Assembly: GCA_024692105.1 (NCBI GenBank)
Contig: JAILMZ010000011.1
Span: forward strand, 1 to 10,173
Source of the DNA: Saccharofermentans sp.
Lineage (GTDB): Bacteria; Bacillota_A; Clostridia; Saccharofermentanales; Saccharofermentanaceae
DNA length: 10,173 nt
Direction of reading: 5' to 3'
In this document: piece by piece, positions 1 to 5,463 of the stretch
Position numbering within the stretch: position 1 is the stretch's first letter
Layout: each line of letters begins with the position of its first letter
Notes under the pieces: generated by a model
The model's database searches: none
What the model was told of the DNA's origin: nothing
What the model saw: only the letters and a program-made list of their open reading frames with translations
Position numbers and translations under genes: made by a program

Positions 1-1
1 C

Positions 2-1903
2 GACAGTTCCTACAACGAGGATGATATCCAGGTCCTTGAAGGCCTTGAAGCGGTCAGAAAAAGACCGGGAATGTACATCGGAGACACTACTTTAAGAGGT
101 CTCCACCACCTTATCTATGAGATTGTTGCAAATTCAGTAGATGAAGCCCTTGCAGGACGCTGCGATACCATTGATGTAGTCCTCAATAAGGACGGATCCG
201 TAACCATTACGGACGATGGTTCGGGAATTCCTGTCGGAAACCACCCGAAGCTTGGAATTCCTACGGTTGAAGTCGTTCATACGGTACTTCACGCAGGCGG
301 TAAATTCGGCGGCGGAGCCTATACAGTATCAGGCGGTCTTCACGGCGTAGGCGCATCCGTAGTTAACGCTCTCGCTTCGCACATGAAGGTCCAGGTAAAG
401 CGTGAAGGCAACATCTATGAGATCGAATTCGAGAAGGGCAAGACGACAGTACCGCTTCATGTTATAGGCACTTGCGACCCTTCAGATACGGGTACGATCA
501 CCAATTTTATCCCTGATAACGAGATCTTCCCGGATATCAGATTCGACTTCGATTCAATGATCACTAGATACAGGGAGATGGCTTTCCTTAATAAGGAAGT
601 TACCATCGATCTTACTGATGACAGAGGCAACGAGCCTATCCATAAGCACCTGCATTATGACGGCGGTATCATCTCCTTCGTAGAGTATCTGAACAGACAC
701 AAGGAGCCCATCAACGTACCTCCTATCTACTTTGCCACAAAGCAGGGAGACAGCTTTGTTGAGATTGCTCTGCAGTACAACGATTCCTATCAGGAGACCG
801 TATATTCCTACGCTAACAATATCGCCACACCTGAGGGCGGTACGCATCTCGTAGGCTTCAGAAGCGCTATGACGCGTGCAATCAACGAGTATGCAAAGAA
901 GTACAAGTTCTTAAAGGACGGCGACTCCAAGCTCCAGGGCGAAGATACAAGAGAAGGCCTTGCAGCCATCATCTCCGTTAAGCTTACTGATCCTCAGTTC
1001 GAGGGACAGACAAAGTCAAAGCTCGGTAACGCTGAGATCAGACCGATGGTCGAGAACGTTGTATCAGAGAAGCTCGAGATCTATCTCGAAGAGCATCCTG
1101 ATGTTGCCAAGCTCATCATGGATAAGTGCCTCTCAGCTTCCCGTGCACGTGACGCAGCTAAGAAGGCAAGAGAACTTACCAGAAGAAAGACAGTATTTGA
1201 GAGCAATGCGCTTCCGGGCAAGCTTGCAGACTGCCAGTCCAATGAGGCTGAGTTCTGTGAGATCTTCATCGTAGAGGGAGACTCCGCAGGTGGATCCGCA
1301 AAGCAGGGAAGAGAGCGTAAGTATCAGGCAATCCTGCCTCTCTGGGGTAAGATGCTCAATGTAGAGAAGGCCCGTATCGATAAGGTATATTCCAACGAGA
1401 AGCTGCAGCCGGTCGTTATGGCTCTTGGTGCAGGTATCGGCGAAGAGTTTGATGAGAGCAAGCTCAGATATCACAAGGTCATCATCATGGCCGACGCCGA
1501 TGTCGACGGTTCTCACATCAGAACGCTCCTGCTCACATTCTTCTTCAGATACTTAAGACCTCTCGTTGACGGCGGATACGTATATATTGCCTGCCCGCCT
1601 CTCTACAAGGTCTATAAGGGCGACGAAGCATACTACGCTTATGACGAGAAGGAAATCGAGGCTATAAAGGCTGAACACAAGTGGGAGAATCCTCTTATTC
1701 AGCGATTCAAAGGTCTCGGTGAGATGAGCTCCGAGCAGCTCTGGGATACGACAATGAATCCTCTCACACGTAAGCTCCTCCGCGTTACTCTTGCGGATGC
1801 ACAGGCTGCAGATGAGACATTTACTCTTCTCATGGGCGACCAGGTTGAGCCCAGAAAGGAATTCATCCAGGAGAACGCTAAGCTGGCCAACATCGACAAC
1901 TGA
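2..1903 (+). CDS. gyrB: DNA gyrase subunit B (5' partial)
   Basis: This is the ATPase subunit of DNA gyrase, which with GyrA introduces negative supercoils. The frame is open from base 2, before the first visible ATG at 71, and the residues ahead of that ATG (DDIQVLEGLEAVRKRPGMYIG) are the conserved GyrB N-terminus, so only a few codons are missing. Counting from M71, the GHKL ATPase shows the EIVANSVDEA helix (Glu17, Asn21), DDGSGIP (48-54) and the GGLHGVGASVVNAL lid (88-101). The TOPRIM domain has EGDSAGGSA (from 402) and DADVDG (475-480), and the C-terminus has QRFKGLGEM (from 544). The GDSAGGSAKQGR motif and the EPRKEFI tail favour GyrB over ParE. One oddity is Ala in place of the usual Asp just before the Mg-binding Asn. 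A terminator follows, and parA rather than gyrA is the next gene. Confidence 0.98.
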   Translation, partial: DSSYNEDDIQVLEGLEAVRKRPGMYIGDTTLRGLHHLIYEIVANSVDEALAGRCDTIDVVLNKDGSVTITDDGSGIPVGNHPKLGIPTVEVVHTVLHAGGKFGGGAYTVSGGLHGVGASVVNALASHMKVQVKREGNIYEIEFEKGKTTVPLHVIGTCDPSDTGTITNFIPDNEIFPDIRFDFDSMITRYREMAFLNKEVTIDLTDDRGNEPIHKHLHYDGGIISFVEYLNRHKEPINVPPIYFATKQGDSFVEIALQYNDSYQETVYSYANNIATPEGGTHLVGFRSAMTRAINEYAKKYKFLKDGDSKLQGEDTREGLAAIISVKLTDPQFEGQTKSKLGNAEIRPMVENVVSEKLEIYLEEHPDVAKLIMDKCLSASRARDAAKKARELTRRKTVFESNALPGKLADCQSNEAEFCEIFIVEGDSAGGSAKQGRERKYQAILPLWGKMLNVEKARIDKVYSNEKLQPVVMALGAGIGEEFDESKLRYHKVIIMADADVDGSHIRTLLLTFFFRYLRPLVDGGYVYIACPPLYKVYKGDEAYYAYDEKEIEAIKAEHKWENPLIQRFKGLGEMSSEQLWDTTMNPLTRKLLRVTLADAQAADETFTLLMGDQVEPRKEFIQENAKLANIDN

Positions 1904-1929
1904 TGCCGCTTGTTTAAATGAATCAATTG

Positions 1930-1956
1930 CGCCCTGCCGGTTGGCGGGGCGTTTTC
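1930..1956 (+). terminator. Intrinsic terminator of gyrB
   Basis: A 9-bp stem (CGCCCTGCC / GGCGGGGCG, one G-U pair) with loop GGTT is followed by TTTT. It lies 26 bases after the gyrB stop. The T-run ends only a few bases before the first parS site. Confidence 0.9.
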
Positions 1957-1958
1957 AT

Positions 1959-1974
1959 TGTTCCACGTGGAACA
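1959..1974. promoter_or_regulatory. parS: parS centromere site 1
   Basis: The sequence is TGTTCCACGTGGAACA, a perfect palindrome of the known bacterial parS type bound by ParB/Spo0J. The symmetry extends to 20 bp (1957-1976, ATTGTTCCACGTGGAACAAT). It sits between the gyrB terminator and parA, and the cognate parB is 1 kb downstream. Confidence 0.95.
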
Positions 1975-2007
1975 ATCCTCAGAGAGAATTCTACTGTTTG
2001 ACGAAAA

Positions 2008-2023
2008 TGTTCCACGTGGAACA
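2008..2023. promoter_or_regulatory. parS: parS centromere site 2
   Basis: This is a second exact TGTTCCACGTGGAACA, palindromic over 20 bp (2006-2025). It starts 49 bp after the first site, so the pair can load ParB clamps at neighbouring positions upstream of the parAB promoter. ParB spreading from here could also repress parAB. Confidence 0.95.
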
Positions 2024-2058
2024 TTAATAGTGTAATGACAATGCAATATTTCAACGGA

Positions 2059-2087
2059 TTAATAATGATATTATAATCTTATATAAT
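2059..2087 (+). promoter_or_regulatory. Probable parAB promoter
   Basis: TTAATA (2059-2064), a 17-base spacer and TATAAT (2082-2087) fit a sigma-A-type promoter. A second TATAAT at 2072-2077 lacks a good -35 box. The predicted start, near 2094, leaves a short leader ending in the AGGGGTG ribosome site of parA. Confidence 0.55.
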
Positions 2088-2111
2088 TAAGAAATAGGGG
2101 TGAAATGCGGT

Positions 2112-2876
2112 ATGGCTATTGTTCTCTCATTGGTAAACCAGAAGGGCGGAGTAGGAAAGACAACTACAGCAGTAAGTGTTGCTGCTTTCCTCGGAAAGAA
2201 AAAGAAGAAGGTCCTGGTCGTTGATATCGACCCGCAGGCCAACGCCAGCAGCGGTCTCGGCGTAGATAAGGGTTCTTTGGAACAGACTGTATATGATGTC
2301 CTCATAAAGGATGTCCCGATCAGCGAGGTTATTTTCGAGACTGATGCCCAGAACGTTGATATCGTTCCGACTAACATCAATCTTGCCGGAGCAGAGGTCG
2401 AACTCGTATCGGCTATCTCCCGTGAGCAGATCCTTAAGAAGGCTATTGCAGAGGTCAAGGATGATTATGACTTTATTATCATCGACTGCCCTCCGTCGCT
2501 TGGTCTTCTTACGATCAATGCGCTGACAGCATCTGATAAGATCATTATTCCTATCCAAGGTGAGTACTATGCACTCGAAGGTCTCGCTCAGCTTGTCGAG
2601 ACTATCAATATCGTTAAGAAAAAACTCAACCCGGGCATCGAGATCCTGGGTGTTGTCCTGACTATGTTTGATATGCGGACCCAGCTCTCCAAGCAGGTTA
2701 AGGAAGAGGTTGAGAACTACTTCGAGAAGAAGGTGTTCAAGACCGTTATCCCGAGGAATGTAAGACTCGCTGAAGCACCCAGCCACGGTCAGGCAATCAG
2801 CGACTACGATAAGAACTCAAAGGGCGCCAAAGCCTACGAGGCATTGGCTTCCGAGATAATCAAGCGAACCAAATAA
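2112..2876 (+). CDS. parA: Chromosome-partitioning ATPase ParA (Soj)
   Basis: ParA is a deviant Walker-type ATPase that binds nucleoid DNA in its ATP form and is stimulated by ParB to move and organise the origin region. The deviant Walker A motif, KGGVGKTTT, lies at residues 11-19, followed by the Walker A' region DIDPQANASSGLG and the IDCPPSLG Walker B segment. The C-terminal RLAEAPSHGQAI motif is typical of Soj. The length of 254 aa is normal. I chose ATG 2112 because the ribosome site AGGGGTG (2096-2102) is spaced nine bases from it. The in-frame GTG at 2100 overlaps that site and would only add four residues. The gene starts a two-gene operon with parB 49 bases downstream. Confidence 0.96.
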   Translation: MAIVLSLVNQKGGVGKTTTAVSVAAFLGKKKKKVLVVDIDPQANASSGLGVDKGSLEQTVYDVLIKDVPISEVIFETDAQNVDIVPTNINLAGAEVELVSAISREQILKKAIAEVKDDYDFIIIDCPPSLGLLTINALTASDKIIIPIQGEYYALEGLAQLVETINIVKKKLNPGIEILGVVLTMFDMRTQLSKQVKEEVENYFEKKVFKTVIPRNVRLAEAPSHGQAISDYDKNSKGAKAYEALASEIIKRTK

Positions 2877-2878
2877 AC

Positions 2879-2894
2879 ATAGACGCACGTCTAT
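2879..2894 (+). repeat. Short inverted repeat between parA and parB
   Basis: ATAGACG and CGTCTAT form a 7-bp inverted repeat around CA, directly after the parA stop. There is no T-run, so it is not a typical terminator. It may be an mRNA processing or stability hairpin. Confidence 0.4.
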
Positions 2895-2925
2895 ATATTA
2901 GCCACATAAGGCGGGAGATCAGAAT

Positions 2926-3804
2926 ATGGCAGCAACGAAAAAAGGATTAGGCAAAGGCTTAGGCGCACTGCTCTCATCAGAGGGCATTCCCGAGGATCAG
3001 AAGGACTCCGTAGTAGAACTTAAGATCAACGACGTATCACCCAATCTGGAACAGCCCCGTAAGACATTTGACGAGAAGGCTCTCAATGAGCTTGCTGAAT
3101 CCATCAAAGAGAACGGCATTATCATGCCGATAATCGTTCAGCGCAAGGATAAGGGTTATACGATCGTAGCAGGAGAGAGAAGATGGAGAGCCGCAAGGAT
3201 CGCAGGTCTTAAGCTTATTCCGGCTATCGTAAGAGAACTTACAGACAAGCAGGTAATGGAGCAGGCACTCATCGAGAACCTGCAAAGGGAAGATCTGAAC
3301 CCTCTTGAAGAGGCTGAAGCAATGCAGGCACTCATCAAGACTCATCATATGACACAGGAAGCGCTTGCAAAGAAGATCGGTAAGCCCAGAGCCACGATAG
3401 CTAACTCTCTGCGTCTTCTTAACCTTGATGAATCACTGCATGAGTTCCTGGTACGCGGAGACCTCTCTGCAGGCCACGCTAAGGCCATCCTGGGCCTCAA
3501 GGATAAGGAAGACCAGCGTAAGGTCGCTGACGTCGTCATAGCACGCGACATGAGCGTCAGACAGGCTGAGGAATATGTTCATAAGTATATTGAGGCACAG
3601 AATAACCCGAAGCCCGCTGCAAAGCCCGTAGAGCTCGATCCTCAGGCTAAGCTCAGCATCAAGGAAGTAGAGACAAAACTGAAGAAGTCTCTGGGCTCCA
3701 GAGTAAAGATCAAGCCTTCAGGCGATGCTTCCGGCAAGGGAAAGATCGTTATTGATTATAAGAATCCCGAGGATCTCGACAGACTCCTTGATATCCTTGT
3801 ATAA
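2926..3804 (+). CDS. parB: Chromosome-partitioning protein ParB (Spo0J)
   Basis: ParB is the CTP-dependent DNA clamp that loads at parS, spreads along DNA, recruits SMC and stimulates ParA. The N-terminal KGLGKGLGALL (residues 6-16) is the ParA-contacting peptide. The CTP-binding domain includes GERRWRAA (83-90) and ENLQREDLNPLEEA (117-130). A helix-turn-helix spans about 142-165 (TQEALAKKIGKPRATIANSLRLL). After a proline- and lysine-rich linker at about 224-240, residues 241-292 form the dimerisation domain. The length of 292 aa is typical. ATG 2926 has a GGGAG site eight bases upstream. Its targets are the two perfect parS sites before parA and possibly the imperfect copies at 7.7-8.5 kb. 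Confidence 0.97.
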   Translation: MAATKKGLGKGLGALLSSEGIPEDQKDSVVELKINDVSPNLEQPRKTFDEKALNELAESIKENGIIMPIIVQRKDKGYTIVAGERRWRAARIAGLKLIPAIVRELTDKQVMEQALIENLQREDLNPLEEAEAMQALIKTHHMTQEALAKKIGKPRATIANSLRLLNLDESLHEFLVRGDLSAGHAKAILGLKDKEDQRKVADVVIARDMSVRQAEEYVHKYIEAQNNPKPAAKPVELDPQAKLSIKEVETKLKKSLGSRVKIKPSGDASGKGKIVIDYKNPEDLDRLLDILV

Positions 3805-3821
3805 GGCTCTTCAGCGGAAGG

Positions 3822-3850
3822 TTGAAAACCCACCACAAATCGTATATACT
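3822..3850 (+). promoter_or_regulatory. Promoter of tRNA-Ser
   Basis: TTGAAA (3822-3827), exactly 17 bases, then TATACT (3845-3850) form a near-consensus promoter just upstream of the tRNA. A short inverted repeat (GTGCC/GGCAC, 3854-3868) abuts the tRNA 5' end and may be part of its leader. Confidence 0.8.
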
Positions 3851-3868
3851 TAAGTGCCTTTAAGGCAC

Positions 3869-3957
3869 GGAGCTGTATCGAAGTGGTCATAACGAGGCGG
3901 TCTTGAAAACCGTTTGTCCGCAAGGGCACGTGGGTTCGAATCCCACCGGCTCCGCCA
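3869..3957 (+). tRNA. tRNA-Ser (anticodon UGA)
   Basis: The 7-bp acceptor stem GGAGCTG/CGGCTCC is followed by discriminator G and an encoded CCA. The anticodon loop CTTGAAA carries TGA at 3904-3906, which reads UCA and other UCN serine codons. A long class II variable arm (TGTCC GCAA GGGCA) and the T-arm GTGGG-TTCGAAT-CCCAC support serine. The gene has its own promoter and terminator. Confidence 0.97.
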
Positions 3958-3962
3958 ATAAT

Positions 3963-4001
3963 AAGCCCGTAGACGATATGTTCTACGGGTTTTTATTTTT
4001 T
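3963..4001 (+). terminator. Terminator of tRNA-Ser
   Basis: A perfect 8-bp stem CCCGTAGA/TCTACGGG with an 8-base loop is followed by TTTTTATTTTTT. Confidence 0.95.
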
Positions 4002-4341
4002 GCGATGTTATTTAATATCTCCTCAAGCTGATTATCGCTAAGGCCTTTGCATTGTTCAATTATTGAGAATAGTAACTGGTTGCCATATAAAGAAATTCTT
4101 GGAAAAGCGAGGGTTTCAATTGATAGGTGACCCTAAGATTGTATTTGAAATGGATGTTGACATTGATGTCAGGCGATTAGAGTATGAGCGGTCTATCGCC
4201 AGATTTGACGACAGGAAAATTCTTGCACAGAGATATTTAGATAATATCGATGTCAACGAACAATCTACTGGTAAAGAGAGGATAACTGAATCATACTTCA
4301 CTGTATTGTATTTAAAGGAAATATGTCTGTTAAGCTGCGCA
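4002..4341. other. AT-rich stretch with no confident gene
   Basis: This stretch separates the tRNA terminator from the brnTA promoter. Besides the orphan plus-strand frame annotated separately, a minus-strand frame is open from about 4132 to a stop at 3983-3985. It ends in a plausible protein tail (IIEQCKGLSDNQLEEILNNI, then a lysine/asparagine-rich end) but has no start codon and its stop lies inside the tRNA terminator. Both frames read like remnants of broken genes. I see no repeats of the tRNA 3' end and no transposase. Confidence 0.4.
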
Positions 4342-4370
4342 TTGATAATGGAATATAATTATAATATAAT
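4342..4370 (+). promoter_or_regulatory. brnTA promoter
   Basis: TTGATA (4342-4347), a 17-base spacer and TATAAT (4365-4370) make a strong promoter with a leader of about 17 bases before brnT. Two further TATAAT hexamers overlap at 4354-4359 and 4360-4365. Confidence 0.75.
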
Positions 4371-4373
4371 TAT
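4353..4373. repeat. Tandem repeat over the brnTA promoter, candidate BrnA operator
   Basis: ATATAATTAT occurs at 4353-4362 and again at 4364-4373, with an 11-bp period, about one helical turn. Each copy holds the palindrome ATAATTAT. The repeats cover the -10 box, which suits repression by the ribbon-helix-helix antitoxin BrnA. Chance in AT-rich DNA cannot be excluded. Confidence 0.4.
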
Positions 4374-4393
4374 GATATAGATAGTCTCGTATC

Positions 4394-4684
4394 ATGATAT
4401 TTGAATGGGATGAAAACAAAAACAAAGTAAACATAAATAAACACGGAATTAGTTTTGCTGAAGCAAGTTCTGTTTTTTACGATGACAATGCTATCTTGTT
4501 TGATGATCCGGATCATTCAAAAGATGAAGAGAGGTTTCCTATTATTGGAATGAGTATAAGCACCAGAGTGCTGATAGTAAGTCATTGTTATAGAAGCATG
4601 GGAGAAGTGATTAGAATCATTTCGGCGCGAAAGGCAACAAAACCTGAGACAGATTACTACGTTCAAGGCGGTGGAAAATTATGA
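4394..4684 (+). CDS. brnT: BrnT-family ribonuclease toxin
   Basis: BrnT (DUF497) toxins are small RelE-fold ribonucleases that inhibit translation and are neutralised by BrnA. The family pattern is clear in this 96-aa protein: FEWDENKNKVNINKHGISF at residues 3-21, DDPDHSKDEERF at 37-48, IGMS at 51-54, VSH at 62-64 and RIISARKAT at 74-82, followed by the usual E-x-x-YY tail. The length is normal and the frame intact, so the toxin is probably active. There is little ribosome-site sequence before ATG 4394, which may keep toxin output low. The gene overlaps brnA by ATGA, giving coupled translation. Confidence 0.93.
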   Translation: MIFEWDENKNKVNINKHGISFAEASSVFYDDNAILFDDPDHSKDEERFPIIGMSISTRVLIVSHCYRSMGEVIRIISARKATKPETDYYVQGGGKL

Positions 4685-4905
4685 GAGATAACTATGATAT
4701 TTCAAAACTCAATCCCAGAAAGAATCCATATGCAAATAAACTTAAGCGTCAGGTAACTATTAATCTCAAATCAACAACTGTAGATTACTTTAAGAAGCTT
4801 GCTGAGGAGACAGGTATTCCATATCAGAATTTGATAGACCTGTATCTCGATGATTGTGTGAAAAAAGGAATCAAGCCAGACATAAAATGGCAACAACCGG
4901 CATAG
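4681..4905 (+). CDS. brnA: BrnA-family antitoxin (ribbon-helix-helix)
   Basis: BrnA binds BrnT and, through its ribbon-helix-helix fold, represses the shared promoter. The 74-aa protein has a charged N-terminal arm that should contact the toxin. It then has the DNA-binding strand RQVTINLK (23-30), helix A (TTVDYFKKLAEE) and helix B (IPYQNLIDLYLDDC, 46-59). The ATG overlaps the brnT stop by four bases. Toxin-before-antitoxin order is normal for this family. A strong terminator follows 50 bases later, so brnTA is a self-contained unit. Confidence 0.93.
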   Translation: MRDNYDISKLNPRKNPYANKLKRQVTINLKSTTVDYFKKLAEETGIPYQNLIDLYLDDCVKKGIKPDIKWQQPA

Positions 4906-4955
4906 AACTTTTGATCTTCTTTATTTCAGGCCTCGCGGAAATGATTATAAGCATT

Positions 4956-4990
4956 AACCCTCGGAACTTATAGTTTTGAGGGTTTTCTTA
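4956..4990 (+). terminator. Terminator of brnTA
   Basis: A 13-bp stem (4956-4968 pairing with 4972-4984, two G-U pairs) with a 3-base TAT loop is followed by TTCTTAT. A TATAAT hexamer at 4991-4996, just past it, could serve the next gene, but no good -35 box is visible. Confidence 0.88.
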
Positions 4991-5038
4991 TATAATCTTA
5001 TCGTGTTGTTTATAACCTTATAAATGATTGGTGAACAT

Positions 5039-5455
5039 ATGGATAAAGAAGCAATAGTTAAATTTATCAGCAACCAAAAAGTAAGCTTCGTTTGCTCAGT
5101 TGATGAGAACGGTGCGCCTAATGTTAAGGCTATGCTTAAACCCAGAAAGCAAGTCGGATTAAAAGAGTTCTATTTCTCGACAAACGCTTCTTCAATGCGT
5201 GTACAGCAGTACCTTAACAACCCTAATGCGAGCATATATTTCTATCACAAGGGCCTGATCAAATATACCGGTGTAATGCTGACCGGAACAATGGAAGTTA
5301 TGACTGATCAGGCGACCAAGGATATGATCTGGAGGAAGGGTGATACCATCTTCTACAAAGGCGGTGTGACAGACCCTGATTACTGCGTGTTGAAGTTCAC
5401 GGCAAAGAGCGGCAGATATTACTGCGACTTAAAGACGGAGAGTTTTGAAGTATAA
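5039..5455 (+). CDS. Pyridoxamine 5'-phosphate oxidase-family protein (FMN split barrel)
   Basis: This 138-aa protein matches the small single-domain PPOX-like flavoproteins common in Clostridia. The N-terminal helix MDKEAIVKFISNQ leads into the split-barrel strands KVSFVCSVDENGAPNVKAM (14-32) and EFYFSTNASSMRVQQYLNNP (43-62). ASIYFYHKG and VMLTGTMEVM follow. Proteins of this type bind FMN or a related cofactor at a dimer interface and reduce small molecules, but the substrate here cannot be told. I chose ATG 5039 because GGTGA lies four bases before it, aligned with the end of the anti-Shine-Dalgarno sequence. ATG 5024 would add five residues and has no ribosome site. It is convergent with the next gene, with only eight bases between. 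Confidence 0.85.
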   Translation: MDKEAIVKFISNQKVSFVCSVDENGAPNVKAMLKPRKQVGLKEFYFSTNASSMRVQQYLNNPNASIYFYHKGLIKYTGVMLTGTMEVMTDQATKDMIWRKGDTIFYKGGVTDPDYCVLKFTAKSGRYYCDLKTESFEV

Positions 5456-5463
5456 GAACCGTT

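Larger units (their letters stand above)
4042..4380 (+). pseudogene. Orphan reading frame, probable gene remnant
   Basis: The frame is open from 4042 to the TAG at 4378-4380. It has no ATG until 4150, only TTG 4063, and no ribosome site before either. The stretch FEMDVDIDVRRLEYERSIAR and the following charged residues (to about 4255) look like genuine helical protein. The last 30 or so residues (ICLLSCALIMEYNYNIIMI) are translated from the brnTA promoter region and are unlikely to be real. I do not recognise the family. It is best read as a truncated or decayed gene, possibly an older passenger of the same acquired segment as brnTA. Confidence 0.35.

Noticed and set aside
554..1516. Several open frames on both strands inside gyrB
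   Set aside because: They are out of frame with a clearly real gyrB, have no ribosome sites and show no family features.
1699..2046. Minus-strand frame of 115 codons across the gyrB end and the parS region
   Set aside because: It reads through the terminator and both parS sites and has no ribosome site; it is a shadow of gyrB and the intergenic signals.
2127..2786. Long minus-strand frame of 219 codons opposite parA
   Set aside because: It is antisense to an intact Walker ATPase; its length is a by-product of parA codon bias.
3854..3868. Hairpin GTGCC/GGCAC before the tRNA as a terminator for parB
   Set aside because: It has no T-run and lies at or after the predicted tRNA transcription start; more likely tRNA leader sequence.
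3927..3932. CACGTG inside the tRNA T-arm as another parS
   Set aside because: Only the six-base core matches; the arms differ and the bases are fixed by tRNA structure.
3983..4132. Minus-strand frame ending in IIEQCKGLSDNQLEEILNNI
   Set aside because: It is protein-like but has no start codon and stops inside the tRNA terminator; noted only as a possible remnant.
4116..4301. Minus-strand 61-codon frame opposite the orphan ORF
   Set aside because: Serine/leucine-rich antisense translation with no ribosome site and no recognisable family.
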